Positions 11,651-22,795 of a stretch of DNA of 64,000 nucleotides are shown here, one piece after another; position 1 is the stretch's first letter, and every line of letters begins with the position of its first letter. The notes under the pieces are model-generated. The model was given only the letters and a program-made list of their open reading frames with translations. It did not search any database and was not told the DNA's origin. This DNA is from Isoetes taiwanensis (taxonomy: Eukaryota > Streptophyta > Lycopodiopsida > Isoetales > Isoetaceae). Position numbers and translations under genes: made by a program. The DNA lies in the NCBI GenBank assembly GCA_021234155.1, contig JAJEKV010000581.1, forward strand, positions 1-64,000. Direction: 5' to 3'.

Positions 11651-12190
11651 GTAAATGAGGAATTGCCGTTTGGCATTTGAATACTTACGTTTCCATGGCG
11701 AATGATATCCATATCTTTTTGCAATGGGATTCAAGCCATCACCTTTCATGGAAAACCTCGACAATTCAGGACACCAAGAAGGCACATTTCTAGGAAGGTA
11801 CATTTGAGGTATGATCGGTGCGAACTTGGAGGCTGGAGCAATAAGTGGCGGCGGCGGCGATAGCGACAACATCGGCGTGGCGGCGGCGACATCAAAGGGT
11901 ACCATTAACATCATCATGGGAGGAATGGCCTTGGCGGAAGATGTGGTGGTCTGTGGGAAGATGGAACAACCACGAGCATTTGCAGCATTGGTATGTGCAT
12001 GGGAAATGGGAGAATGGACTTTAACACCCGGCGGTATGAGTGGCACGAGCATGATGAAAGAGCGTCGGCAAAGGTTGCATGTGATGGTGTAAAATCGTAG
12101 TTTTCCGCGAATCGGTGCAGCTTTACCACCATTCTTTTGAATGTCATGGACCTTTACAAATTAAGCGTCACGGCTACTTGTTGGGACTTA
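11650..12190 (-). mobile_element. 5' portion of the LINE, no assigned product
   Basis: The minus-strand frame that is open from 12052 continues into the endonuclease remnant, but its first ~130 codons are low-complexity (Pro, Ala, Ser rich) and unlike any domain I know. GGCGGCGGCGG-type repeats at 11840-11890 produce open frames on both strands. This is best read as the 5' leader or an eroded ORF1 of the element. Confidence 0.5.
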
Positions 12191-12875
12191 GAAGGAGAAC
12201 TGCCACAAAGAGACAGCGATACCTCGACACTCCACAACAAACTCACAGAAAAACTGTAGCTCTATTGCTGTACAAATCAACCATCACCATCTACAACACC
12301 CAAGTGTTTGTTTAACTTCATATAGTTTTTCTTAGATGGATCCTATGCTTCTCTTGCCCTGAAACCTAGATGCAAAGGAAAGAACAAAGACATGGAAAAC
12401 AAACCTGTGATCTCCATCTAGCAGCAAAACAAGCTACAGGTACAACTTCAACACAAGAATCGACGAGGTCCATGGCCACGTTAGGCTGCCGTATTGGACA
12501 AAGACAATTCCAGGCAGAAAAGCCGGATTTTTGGCAGGATGGGGCGGATTTGGAATATAGCCTGATGAATCATCCATGAAAATTAGAAATGGGTGCATCA
12601 AGATAATGAGAACCTATTTCGAGAGAGGTAGCAACCACAGCAGAAAAGAAACAAGCCCTAAAGAAGAGTTGCTTGATGCCTACATTCCATTTTTGCCCAT
12701 ACTAATATAAAAATACTCAAAAAAAAATATATATATACGACATTACCATTAGGAAAAAAATGTTAAGCGAGTCAAAATGATGGGCGCGCTCTATAAATAT
12801 ATACTTTTTATATATAGAACTAAATACATGCCCTAAATCATACGAAAATCATTGCAGTAAATATACGTTTTATGC
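12191..12875. mobile_element. Repeat family R1, copy A, right part
   Basis: This matches 16789-17480 closely, ending at CGTTTTATGC. Together with 8019-8368 it reconstitutes the same ~1.04 kb unit found intact at 16438-17480. One difference is a small indel near 12531 (GGCAGGATGG versus GGCAAAGGCAGAAGG in the other copy). No protein function is evident; the open frame at 12370-12579 occurs in both copies, but I do not recognise it. Confidence 0.9.
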
Positions 12876-13039
12876 GACGAACCATTTTTTGTGATGTTTG
12901 AAACATAGAAAATTTATATGTTGCTTTCTATTTTATTTGCTATTTTAAACTTCGAAATAAACATATCAATAAGATGTTAATAGTGTTTATAATATCATTA
13001 TAGATGTTTACTACTTTTTTCATCAATCCCTACACAATT

Positions 13040-13175
13040 CCCCCTCTAAATCCCCTTTGGTTTGGGTGCATATTCTCAAGGGGAAGTGATGTAGGGCAGC
13101 AGAGGCCCTTTTGTACTCATTAAAACCGTATAATACATGTATGAAGTCAACATCATTTAGTACATCTAGAGTGCA
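13040..13175. repeat. Diverged relative of the 500 bp foldback element
   Basis: CCCTTTGGTTTGGGTGCATATTC is shared with the inner arm of the element at 7263-7762. Weaker similarity continues for about 100 bases, including ATACATGTA and a CATTnAGTA phrase in the same order. Only one arm is present, so this is a solo or eroded copy. Confidence 0.6.
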
Positions 13176-14745
13176 CACAACATTTTATTATTAATAAAAA
13201 TTCCTAATTCCTGCTCTCCGTGGTTTATTCCCTCTCGCACATTTTCTTTTATCCACGCTCTCCATAGTTTACACCCTCGTTATCATTTTTTAGAATATGA
13301 AGCACATGCAGAGCTCAAGCTACACATTTTAGGGTTTTTCCCTTTCCACTGTCTCCTTCAACATCCATGCTTTTGCTGAGGCTATCGACTCGCAAGCATA
13401 CAAGGTTGATCTCTGCTTCAACTCTTTCAAATTATAGGTACAAATTATTTCAAGTTTGTTGATCTACAAATTATGCAGTATTCAACTGAGCCATAATGAT
13501 ATCACGTTTTAAAAAGGGCAGCAAAAAATCTCTGGGTACCAAGTTTTTTGGGAATAAAAAGTAGCAAAAGCAAGAGAGTTAGAATTTCCCGTTGGTAATG
13601 CAAGAGGCCATCCGGCCTCAGATAGTTCCTTGGTGGTGAGATCTAGAAATTGGGCCGCAAATGCCAGGGTATCCATGAAATCTGCTGAATTCAGCTTGAG
13701 GATGTTCTAGGCTTAAATTGCCTATGCCTATAAAAAATTATCTGTTTTACATAATACTTTATGAAATTGAGAAAAAACACTTGAAAATGTCTAATTGCAT
13801 TCCCTACCTGATGTTCGTGAGTGTTCACGGTGGCCTTAGTCGTTGCGATAAATTGCTTATCTAACATATATAATCCTCCTACAAATATGCTTTTAGAATA
13901 TTCTTAATTGATGCTTCTTCCTAAAATTGACACGTACCTTTCTGAGGAAAAAATAGGGCTTTAAAAAAAAAAAAAAAAAAACAGTGAAATAAGGAATTTG
14001 GCCGGCATGCCATGCGGCCGGATTTGGCTTGGCTATGGCGCCTTGCATCGCCATCACCGGAGCAAATCCATCAAACGAAACAGGTAAAAACTCCATAGGC
14101 AGATAATATAGAGATAATATTCCATTTTCTGCAGATAAAATGGGGTGTGGAGGTATGAGGCTTCTTTCCAAGCTTCGGATTTGCCAGAGCCAGATCTCTG
14201 CACAGCTGTATACAAATATTCTGTACGTACATCCTATACTGCCGAAATACTAAGTGTTGGCATGGCTAAGTTCTTATTTGGAAGATGCAGGCATCCATAC
14301 AAGAAAACTCAATTGCCAGGCTAAAACCTCACAGATTGTTCCACAGGTTATAACATTCCGGGTCCCTTTTTGCATCTGTTTAACAAAACGGGTTGTTCTA
14401 CATTAACCTTTCCAATAATTTCTGCCTTACTACAGATCATCTTCCTTGTATATGATGTAGTGGCAAGGCCCATAGAATAGAGTCGTCATATAATACATGC
14501 AGCCCTTTAGAGATCACAAAATTTAATTTGCCTGAAGGAACATGTGAATTTAGCTTAAATCTTTTCTCTGAAGATCATGCAATAGCTAGAGGGGATACAA
14601 CTTCTTTGCTACATGTTCTTACATTATTCAATTTGCATAGGCATGCAAGTGATTAGTTCTCTCTTTGACAAAAAATGGCGTTACATATAACAGATGTTTC
14701 AAGATTATTTTGGCACAGATAGATACCAAATATGTATTTTTCGAC
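13176..14745. other. Intergenic sequence
   Basis: No exon can be supported. There is a poly-A run at about 13963-13981. Short open frames nearby (for example 13893-14171, minus) cross that run and are not convincing. Confidence 0.4.
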
Positions 14746-14925
14746 ATAGTGAGTGTGTTATATTAGTGTGTTATAGTGTGTTATAGTGTGTTGTATAATC
14801 GTTGGATTCGACATAGTGTGTTATAGTGTGTTATATTAGTGTTGGATTCGACATAGTGTGTTATAGTGTGTTATATTAGTGTGTTATAGTGTGTTATAGT
14901 GTGTTGTATAATCGTTGGATTTTTT
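14746..14925. repeat. Tandem repeat of AGTGTGTTAT-type units
   Basis: Short units (AGTGTGTTATATT, AGTGTGTTGTATAATCGTTGG, TTCGACATAGTGTG) are arranged in a two-level repeat in which longer blocks of about 60-90 bases are themselves duplicated. Confidence 0.85.
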
Positions 14926-15239
14926 TGAAGAATTGTTTTACAGAAATGAATCTGACTGTAATGGTAGAATATGAGCACCCCTTGAATGTTAGAGTGCATG
15001 TTAGCACAACCATCAAGTCAACAATGTGATGTACTGCATACTATATGCAGTCACTGCTTACAGGAGATGGCCATTCATGTTCACATGTCAAGAGGAAGCC
15101 GTTTTATAGCAAGATTTGCCATGTTTTTATTGCAGCAAAGGGGAATTCCGTTTTAGCGTATCCTGTTCAAGTGGATATGTGTTGCGTTGCACTTCTATTA
15201 GAAGACAACTCTGCAAGAAATAGTAATATAAGAAGCTAA

Positions 15240-15720
15240 CCCGGCATATTTTCAAAGGCATCTATGGAAGCCCACAGAATGCTTGTGTGACCCATAATTT
15301 TTACGTGCACATGTCAGATGAAATTCTATGCAACTTTGAATATTTTCAAAGGCATCTACCCATAGGAATGCTTGTGTGATCATAACATCTTGTGGACACA
15401 TTGGCATGCAGAATTCTATACCAAAGTACCATGACAATGAGTTCATTCAAATCAATGACTTGATGTTTGTTCAAATCAAGAAAGACAACTTTGAAGGGCG
15501 TGCAATATAAATAATTGCACAAAGCATGGACAGCACAAACAAAAACATGGGGATCCAAGGGCGTGCAATATAAATAATTGCACAAAGCATGGACAGCACA
15601 AACAAAAACATAGGAATAGGAATAGGAGATAAGTGAAATGTAAAATGTGAACCTTACAATACCCCAGTGCACAATGTAAAATGTGAGCTCTACGATGCCC
15701 AAGTGCACAATATTGAAGAT
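15240..15720. repeat. Cluster of local direct duplications
   Basis: Three separate duplications sit side by side: ATTTTCAAAGGCATCTA...GAATGCTTGTGTGA (near 15248 and 15341), GGGCGTGCAATATAAATAAT... (15496 and 15559, period 63, near identical) and a block containing GTGCACAATGTAAAATGTGA/GTGCACAATATTGAAGAT (about 15667-15720). They create a long minus-strand open frame (15346-15840) that is a by-product of the repeats. Confidence 0.85.
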
Positions 15721-16417
15721 CCATTTATTATACAAAAGGTTTATTTGTTGCACATTTACTGTTGATGTGATTTTTTGCTCAGCAGTGTAAGCAAAGATTT
15801 TTGTTACGAATACTTTATGTTTCTCTATCATACACTGCAATCAAATGTTAAGGCTAAGTTGAAGACATGCATTCACTGCTTGTCGTATGAATTCATGAAC
15901 CTAATGGTTTGATCTTTACTAATGCTTCATAACAACAATATCAGAACAAGATATTTGGAGCAAGATATACAATGACCGGATTTTCGTGCATCATAAACAA
16001 ATGCCGCTAGTTGATCTCAACAATAAAACATAGATAAGAGCAGAGCCCTTATGAGTGCTATTTCGTCAAAGACTTGCTGTATATCAAAACTAGGAATTCT
16101 TGACATTATCACGGTTGCGGTGCTCTCTCTTTAATTTCATTTACAGATTCTGGTCTGCACTCCCAAGTTTGTCGCATAATTTGTCATAGCCGACCTGTTC
16201 AAAAAGACTTATTTCCAGAATAGCATGGCAATGCTCAAAACGTATTTAGAACATTCCAAAATTGCTTTGAAGAGGGTTGACTTAGGGTGGAATCACACTT
16301 GTGGCCGCCCATGAGCCTAATTTTTAATCCACCAATCAAATGTCTGTTTTTTAAATTCCTGGGCGCCCCCTCTATCACACTTGGGGTGCTCAGGATCATC
16401 GGATAGAACTTTCAAAA
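15721..16417. other. Intergenic sequence
   Basis: No gene seen. A local inverted/direct arrangement of ATCACACTTG phrases near 16291 and 16374 flanks a short C-rich stretch. Confidence 0.35.
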
Positions 16418-17502
16418 GATCTTTCAATCCAAAATTTATGCAACAAGACAGCTTAATTTGCAATATTCCATGGCTTTACAAGCATCAAGAATCAGGGAAC
16501 CTATTTAGAATAGGCTGTAGGGATGGCATGCTAGGTACTTGGTCGTATTGAGCTTCTACAGTTGAATCCAGATCAAGTTGTTTTGAGCATTAGCAGATTA
16601 GTCAATTTGAGCTTTAGAAGAACCACGAAAATACCTTGAGAAGCACTCCAATCCGTTTTGAGCAATATACCAGGGACATTAGGAACTATTCAAGTCCGGA
16701 ATCTTTTTTTTTTTTTTTTTTTTTTTTTTGGAAGAACTGTGTCATCAATATATTAAAAGAATGGTAATGTTACAAAGCAAGTGAGGAGGAAGGAGAAGGC
16801 GCCACAAAGAGGCAAATGATACCTCGACACTCCACAACAAACTCACAGAAAAACTGCAACTCTATTGCTGTACAAATCAACCATCACCATCTACAACACC
16901 CAAGTGTTTGTTTAACTTCATATAGTTTTTCTTAGATGGATCCTATGCTTCTCTTGCCCTGAAACCTAGATGCAAAGGAAAGAACAAAGACATGGAAAAC
17001 AAACCTGTGATCTCCATCTAGCAGCAAAACAAGCTACAGGTACAACTTCAACACAAGAATCGACGAGGTCCATGGCCACGTTAGGCTGCCGTATTGGACA
17101 AAGACAATTCCAGGCAGAAAAGCCGGATTTTTTGGCAAAGGCAGAAGGGCGGATTTGGAATATAGCCTGATGAATCATCCATGAAAATTAGAAATGGGTG
17201 CATCAAGATAATGAGAACCTATTTCGAGAGAGGTAGCAACCACAGCAGAAAAGAAACAAGCCCTAAAGAAGAGTTGCTTGATGCCTACATTCCATTTTTG
17301 CCCATACTAATATAAAAATACTCAAAAAAAAATATATATATACGACATTACCATTAGGAAAAAAATGTTAAGCGAGTCAAAATGATGGGCGCGCTCTATA
17401 AATATATACTTTTTATATATAGAACTAAATACATGCCCTAAATCATACGAAAATCATTGCAGTAAATATACGTTTTATGCGATCTTTCAAAATCCAAAAT
17501 TT
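16418..17502. mobile_element. Repeat family R1, copy B, intact with target-site duplication
   Basis: The unit 16438-17480 begins ATGCAACAAG and ends CGTTTTATGC. It is flanked by GATCTTTCAATCCAAAATTT on the left (16418-16437) and the same phrase with two extra A on the right (17481-17502), which looks like a ~20-base target-site duplication. Inside are a poly-T run (16704-16729) and the complement of a plant LINE 3' end. The repeat may therefore be a composite carrying a LINE terminus; long target duplications are typical of LINE-mediated insertion. It has no intact coding sequence. It matches the split copy at 8019-8368 plus 12191-12875. Confidence 0.85.
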
Positions 17503-17549
17503 CCAATCTTTCAATCTAGCTTTTTGGATGCCAAAAAAACTCCACTAAA

Positions 17550-17715
17550 AAAATCAGATAGGCGGCAATTTATCCTATTCTATATTAATTTAAACTTACA
17601 TAGACAGCAAATTATCCTATTCTATATTAAATCCACTTTAAACTTACATAGGTGGCAAATTATCCTATTCTATATTAAATCCATTTTAAACTTACATAGG
17701 TGGCAAATTACCTGG
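17550..17715. repeat. Tandem repeat, ~54-base unit
   Basis: About three copies of a unit containing TTATCCTATTCTATATTAA followed by TTTAAACTTACATAG and GGCAAA. Confidence 0.9.
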
Positions 17716-17764
17716 TAAAGATTATAATTTTGTTTGAACCCTACCACCACCAGGCATGCAAAGT

Positions 17765-17965
17765 TGGTCCTATAGATGGAGTATTTATAGGTTTAGAGTG
17801 TTCATGGAAACAACTTACAAGGAGTTGTAGATGGAGTACTTATAAGTTAAAAGAGTGTTCATGAAAAGAACTTAGAAGCCACGAAGATGATAATGCGTTA
17901 TCTATCAAACTACTTACAAGCCACGAAAACAACAATGTGTTATCTATCAAACTTAGAAGCCACAA
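17765..17965. repeat. Degenerate tandem repeats around TTAGAAGCCACGAA
   Basis: Phrases such as GGAGTAnTTATA, GTGTTCATG, AACTTAnAAGCCAC and GTTATCTATCAAACT recur two or three times in order, indicating serial local duplication. Confidence 0.75.
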
Positions 17966-18519
17966 AAATTATACTATCAGAATGCCCTAGAAGAAAAATG
18001 CCCTCCTATTCTAGAGGAATATATTAATGCCCTGCATTACATGAACTCCGAATGTGCCAAATTATAAACTGGGATAAATTGATATTCCAATGATACCCAA
18101 AAGTTTATAAACAGAACTGGGCAGAGAATCATGAAGGTTAGTGGCAGAGCCAACATTCAAAATCAACCAAAATCGAAGCCAGAACTGGGCATTCCTGTAA
18201 CAATGGAAACAATTTAGAAAAAATTCTGTGATGGTAAAATCATGAGGTAGATCCTCGGAATCGCTGGGTTAGTGCCTGGTAAATCTCTGATCTGTGTGTG
18301 AAATAGTTGGAGCAGCCAAGAAACGAAGCCCGCAGGAAGAAACAGAGAAAATACTTCACTTTCAGGGTTTGAATAAAATGAGGGCAGGTTTTTTACGTGC
18401 CAGGTTGTTTAGAGTCACTAAAAACAAGGTAAAAAGGATAGAACAATAAAAATGGTATATGCACAATTTAGGCTTTTTGAGTGGAGAGGGATAGAACAAA
18501 ATATAAAATATGTACAATT

Positions 18520-19556
18520 TTAGGCTTTTTGAGTTCTTGCTTTTGTTCTTGTCTTCTTTTCCTGTTTGGATATGCAAGAATCTGCTGCTCGCTTCCTGCT
18601 ATCCTTTTCTTGCGCTAAATTATTCCTTGAAGAACATGTTGCTGATCCATTCTGCAGCAATACATCTGTATCAGAGCTCCAAATCATGCATTGCAGCTAG
18701 GTAGCATAGTTTTATCTAACAATCGAACTGTTTCTTCCGACCTACCCTGGGAAAATTTTGGATTGAATACTTACATTTGTAAAAAATTCCCGTAACAATG
18801 AATCCTCGCCACAGCAGGCTTCAAATCCAAAAGAAGTATATTCTGATTTCGTCCAATTCTCTGATCCTAGATTGCTCTGTTCTGGTATGTCTCTCGGATC
18901 AAAAATTTTGGAGAAAAGGTCTTTCAATTCTTCCATATTTTCTCCTCCGTCGGCCTATACATGAAACCGCAATTTATCTACCACCTTGATTTATTGAAAA
19001 ATCCCGGAAATTTTTACCTTGTTCTTGACAGTAGACATCATGGCCGCCATTTCGCCCATAAATTCTTGGAAGCTCTGAACCAATTTTTTATATCAGAATC
19101 GGAATCTAACCTGAGCAGCAAAAAAAATTGCAAAATCTCTTACATCATCCTCCGATTTGTCATATATTCCAGCATCATAGAGCAATCTTTTATTATCATC
19201 GGATAGAACTAAAATTCAAATAGAACGCTGATCAAATCAGACCCGATTCAATGCCAAAAAACAAAAGGGGACAAAAAGCCTTCGTAACGTACCGGAATAA
19301 GCTTCTTGAATGGCTTGAAAATGCAGCTTGGCTTGTTCTGCTTTCGCCGAATTACCGCTGTTGCACTTATCGGGATGCCATCTCTAAAAGAATTCAAACG
19401 GATTAAATCCAACAACTGGAACTCTGTCAATTATCCTATTTTGAAGCATAAACTCACTTTAGCAAGCCGTTTGTATGCATTGCGAATTTCTGAAGCAGAG
19501 CATGTACTACTGAGTTCAAGGATCGAGTAGAAGCTACTGCTATCCCCTGAATCCAT
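18520..19556 (-). CDS. J-domain (Hsp40) co-chaperone, six exons, apparently intact
   Basis: Exons, in order: 19458-19556, 19293-19383, 19144-19208, 19018-19074, 18775-18954, 18520-18696. All introns have GT...AG ends and phases agree, giving 669 bases (222 residues plus stop). Residues 8-70 form a J domain: FYSILEL, YKRLAK, then RWHPDK with the essential HPD at 36-38, FQAIQEAYSVLSD, and LLYDAG. Intron 1 splits the J domain just before HPD. Next comes FQEFMGEMAAMMS, as in small plant J proteins such as the Arabidopsis At1g56300 group, then an acidic middle and a Lys/Arg-rich tail (KQEKKTRTKARTQK) that could be a nuclear signal. The HPD loop stimulates Hsp70 ATPase. I chose Met 19556 because family members start similarly; an in-frame ATG at 19580 would add eight residues. 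The last exon could instead start about 12 codons later, at an alternative AG. No stop or frameshift is seen. Confidence 0.92.
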
Positions 19557-19820
19557 ATCAAAAACCACGAATTCAACCATGCCCAAGGGAACCAAACCTC
19601 CAAGCTACCAATTAAAGAGCTGAAAAATTCGCCGGAAGGGCAAGAATCAACCTACGCTAAAAATCTGAAGGAAGAATGAAGCAAATTGGATCGTTAGGAG
19701 TCAAGCCGGAGCAGAATTGGAGATTAAACAGAGGATTTATGAAGCAGGGGCCCAGGATTTGAAAAGAAAAGTCCAAAAGAGAGGATGAACCCGAAAAAGG
19801 GCAAGGGCGGCCGTCATCGG

Positions 19821-19833
19821 GAATCTTCTGGAA
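19821..19833. promoter_or_regulatory. Perfect three-unit heat shock element upstream of the J-domain gene
   Basis: GAATCTTCTGGAA matches GAAnnTTCnnGAA exactly (TTCnnGAAnnTTC on the gene's strand). It lies about 265 bases upstream of the chosen ATG. A further TTC follows after a gap, so the site may be an extended, gapped element. Heat shock factors bind such sites in plants. A role in heat induction of this gene is inference from position. Confidence 0.6.
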
Positions 19834-19904
19834 CAAAGATTCACTTATCTTCAATAGAACGTGTGGGGGGCTGATATCGGGTGCGTTTATCCACCATGCA
19901 ATTA

Positions 19905-20145
19905 CTAGTGCCTTCTATTCTATTCTATTCTATTCCCATCGCGGTAAATGTCGGACGCTGACATGTTATAGCCAGCCTCAAATTGCAAAAAATCCGCTAA
20001 GTCCACAAAAACGCCGTGTAATTTTTTTTGGCGTGGCTATAACATGTCAAACACACGGATATACCACGGATATGCCTGTGGGTATAACATGTCAACGTCC
20101 GATATTTACTGCGCTCCTATTCCCTTCTATTCTATTCTTCTTGAT
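19905..20145. mobile_element. Small foldback element in the J-domain gene upstream region
   Basis: CGCGGTAAATGTCGGACGCT followed by GACATGTTATA (about 19938-19970) is inverted as TATAACATGTCAACGTCCGATATTTACTGCG (about 20082-20112). TATTC-repeat stretches flank both sides (19913-19937 and 20120-20140). No coding content. The arms are imperfect. Confidence 0.7.
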
Positions 20146-20870
20146 TTTCATCGGATATTTCAAGTTTGGAACCTGGAAATTAGTATCATCCTTATTTAAA
20201 AATACAAGAAATATTTCCGAATTTTTTCTCCATTTTAACTCGACCGAAAATCTTCGAATTTCAAAAGAAAAACCCTTCTTTACCCTAGAGTTCTTCCAAC
20301 ACCTAACACCTGACCGAAAATCTTGACATTTTCACATATAGATGGATGGATGGATGGATGGAAAGATAAAGAATTCGTCCAACCAGTGAGCGATAAATTT
20401 CGAATGAACTCTTGCAGCTTACCTGTTGAAATTGAAAATTTCTGGCATGTAAAAACTTTTTCAAGAAGTTTTTCTGGTCAAAATCCATAAGGTTTTTCAT
20501 ATTTTTTGGCTGAAAATACGTTTTAGTATAAGGCTTCACGCTGCTTAGATTATGTAGGGAATATCCTGTATAGGTGTAGAGCTTGTCGCTCACTGAGTCC
20601 GATCCAATACGAAACACTTTTAAGGTCGACAAAGAAAGCCCAATTGTGTAGGACACTAAAAAAAGCTTTCTTGAGTGATGCATACACAACAACATTAGCA
20701 CTGACTCTATGGGACCCTAAACATGTCCACCCATTCTTTTGGTGTGTGAAAGTAGGTGGTGTACCTAGAGAAAACATAAACATATGATGTTATTGTGTAG
20801 TTTCTACAAGGTCAACAAATAAATTATTACCGTTTGGTGGACTAATTGCATCAATGTGTTTGGATTAAAT
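20146..20870. other. Intergenic sequence with a GGAT microsatellite
   Basis: A short GATG/GGAT run lies at about 20341-20361. Minus-strand open frames at 20303-20783 overlap each other in two frames and show no recognisable domain. Confidence 0.4.
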
Positions 20871-20879
20871 GCACGAGTC

Positions 20880-21185
20880 TAAACAAATTGGCTTGTGAAC
20901 ATTGTATGCATGTGTGGTTGTTGATGTAACTTGTGTGTTCTTGTGCATGTGTGGTTGTCGATGTAGCATGTGCGTTCGTTCTTATATTGCGGAGTGTAAA
21001 CAAATTGGCTTGTGAACATTGTGTGCATTTGTCGTTGCTGATGTAACTTGTGTGTTCTTGTTCATGTGTGGTTGTCGATGTAACATGTGCGTTTGTTCTT
21101 ATGTCTCTTGTTGCTGATGTAACTTGTGTGTTCTTGTTCATGTGTGGTTGTCGATGTAACATGTGCGTTTGTTCTTATTTCTCTT
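20880..21185. repeat. Tandem repeat of GTGTGGTTGTCGATGTAAC-type units
   Basis: Two- to threefold nested repeats of a unit containing TGATGTAACTTGTGTGTTCTTG, TTCATGTGTGGTTGTCGATG and ACATGTGCGTTTGTTCTTAT. A larger block starting ACAAATTGGCTTGTGAACATTGT is also duplicated (near 20881 and 20999). The open minus-strand frame here is repeat-derived. Confidence 0.88.
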
Positions 21186-21370
21186 GTTGACGCACCAAAT
21201 GTGCGAAGATGAATGAAACACCATTTGAGAAGTGAACAAAAACATTGAAATCAATACAAATCCCACCTATAATACTAAAAAAACGTGTCTACGATAAACA
21301 AGGTGATGTTGCGCTGAGGGTTCCCGTAGGACCAATGCAAGTTCGACTATCGTATCATAAAGAGGATGTA

Positions 21371-21809
21371 TCACGAGCCTGTATCAGGTTTCACTAACAA
21401 GTCAACAACTGCTTTTGGCAATTTACCCAAGTACTACCCAAGTACCTGGACAGAGTTACAAGGCCAGGCTTTTCATCTAGCAGCAGGATGGTTGCTTTGG
21501 ACTATCTGGAAAAGACGAAGATTGGTAATCTTCAAAGGTCTGGATGTGGCAGATAATCGTGTTCTCCAAGAAGCTCAAGGTTACATTGTAAAGTCATATC
21601 ATTGTTCTTCACTTGCCCCTCGCAAGAGGCAATTGATTTTTGAGGAGTTTTTGGATGTGCACTCTTATGCTTAGGCAGGTTGCTTCACTCGGTGGGTCTC
21701 CGCTTATCCGCTGAGATTTTATTCCTGTCTCTGCATTTATACTTGTATTTGACTCTTTGATTGAATAAAGTCTGATGTCCTTCAACAAAAAAAATCACGA
21801 GCCTGCATC
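21371..21809 (+). mobile_element. 5'-truncated LINE 3' end with target-site duplication
   Basis: The insertion (21386-21794) ends in a short poly-A run. It is flanked by TCACGAGCCTG(T/C)ATC at 21371-21385 and 21795-21809, a 15-base target duplication with one mismatch. It encodes the last ~95 residues of a plant LINE ORF2, the zinc-binding zf-RVT-like region and beyond, with WLLWTIWKRR near the middle and ending in FEEFLDVHSYA. A 3' untranslated end of about 120 bases carries AATAAAG. Only the 3' tip was copied, the usual result of incomplete reverse transcription. A second copy of the same family lies at 31103-31815 on the minus strand. Confidence 0.9.
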
Positions 21810-22722
21810 TTGAGATAATAGAAATAAAAGTACACATTATAGATTCGTATAATATGATCAATGGGTAGAAAAGTTCATCATTGTGTAATAAAAGAAGTAT
21901 ATGCATAGTATGTATAAGTGTACATGCAACCAATATATAATTTGAAGATTGCCGAAGGGGAGTGTGAGAAGAAGCAGATTGTTGATTGTTGTTGCGTGAA
22001 GGTTGAGCGGCAGAAGATAATTATTCCAGGGCAATTTGCAGGCGGGTGGTTCACTTTTTAGATTGCTTTGGTAGTTTTGGTGATTATTGATTTGAATAGT
22101 TTGCTTGTAGAGATGTAATAAGGATTGTTTTGATCTCTCAGTTAACTGATAAGCTTCAGATTGCTTTAAATTTTAGGATCTAATTAGTAAAGAGGGTTTC
22201 TTTCGTGGAAGTGTTTTGTTAAAATTCCTGTAAAAGCAGACCAGCCACCAGCTTATGAAGTAAAACCAAGAGACTATTTGGATGCGCTTTTTAGGTTAAC
22301 TGTTTTAAAAGGTCTAGAATAAGTGAAATTGATTCACACAGGTCTAGAATAAGTGAAATTGATCCGCGTAGACGAATTTGGGTTGATACAATGGGAAAAT
22401 AGTAAATCCAAAATCATTCATTGGAATTGGAAACTGCATGCGACCTGCCTGGAAAAGTTCAAAACAACTCGAAATTAGTTTGGACATGGCCGAAATCCAA
22501 GGGTCGATTTGCCCCTTACATTGATGATTCCAATGATTTGGCAGAGTTTCGGAATGGAGTTTTGCACTGTCATTGAAGCATTTCTGTTCAATGAAGCTAA
22601 AAGTTATCTAGTCTAAAATGTTAAGGTAATAAATATTAAAATAGGAACCTTTAAAATAAGAATACATCTAGCATAGCTAAAATTTTACAATTGAGATCGA
22701 TAGATCGATAGATCGATAGATC

Positions 22723-22795
<73 letters not shown>

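Larger units (their letters stand above)
8369..12190 (-). mobile_element. Nearly full-length but dead non-LTR retrotransposon (LINE), ~3.8 kb
   Basis: The element reads right to left: endonuclease-like sequence (about 11640-11340), reverse transcriptase (about 10640-9560), thumb/C-terminal region (about 9535-8800) and a terminal zinc-finger-like segment (about 8800-8690). Its 3' end on the minus strand is followed by an A-run and a tail of repeated TATTC units (8369-8392 in plus orientation). It sits between two GAAGGA hexamers (8363-8368 and 12191-12196), probably the target-site duplication, and interrupts a repeat whose unsplit version is at 16438-17480. Many frameshifts, stops and deletions make it inactive. 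Confidence 0.88.

Noticed and set aside
11811-12092. Plus-strand Gly-rich open frame
   Set aside because: It is antisense to the LINE 5' region and arises from GGC repeats.
15346-15840. 164-codon minus-strand open frame
   Set aside because: It is produced by three adjacent direct duplications; the encoded peptide repeats follow the DNA repeats and resemble no protein.
16394-16411. ATCATCGGATAGAACT matches the start of exon 3 of the J-domain gene (minus strand)
   Set aside because: A 16-base match is about what chance allows in 64 kb compared with itself, and no other J-domain sequence surrounds it.
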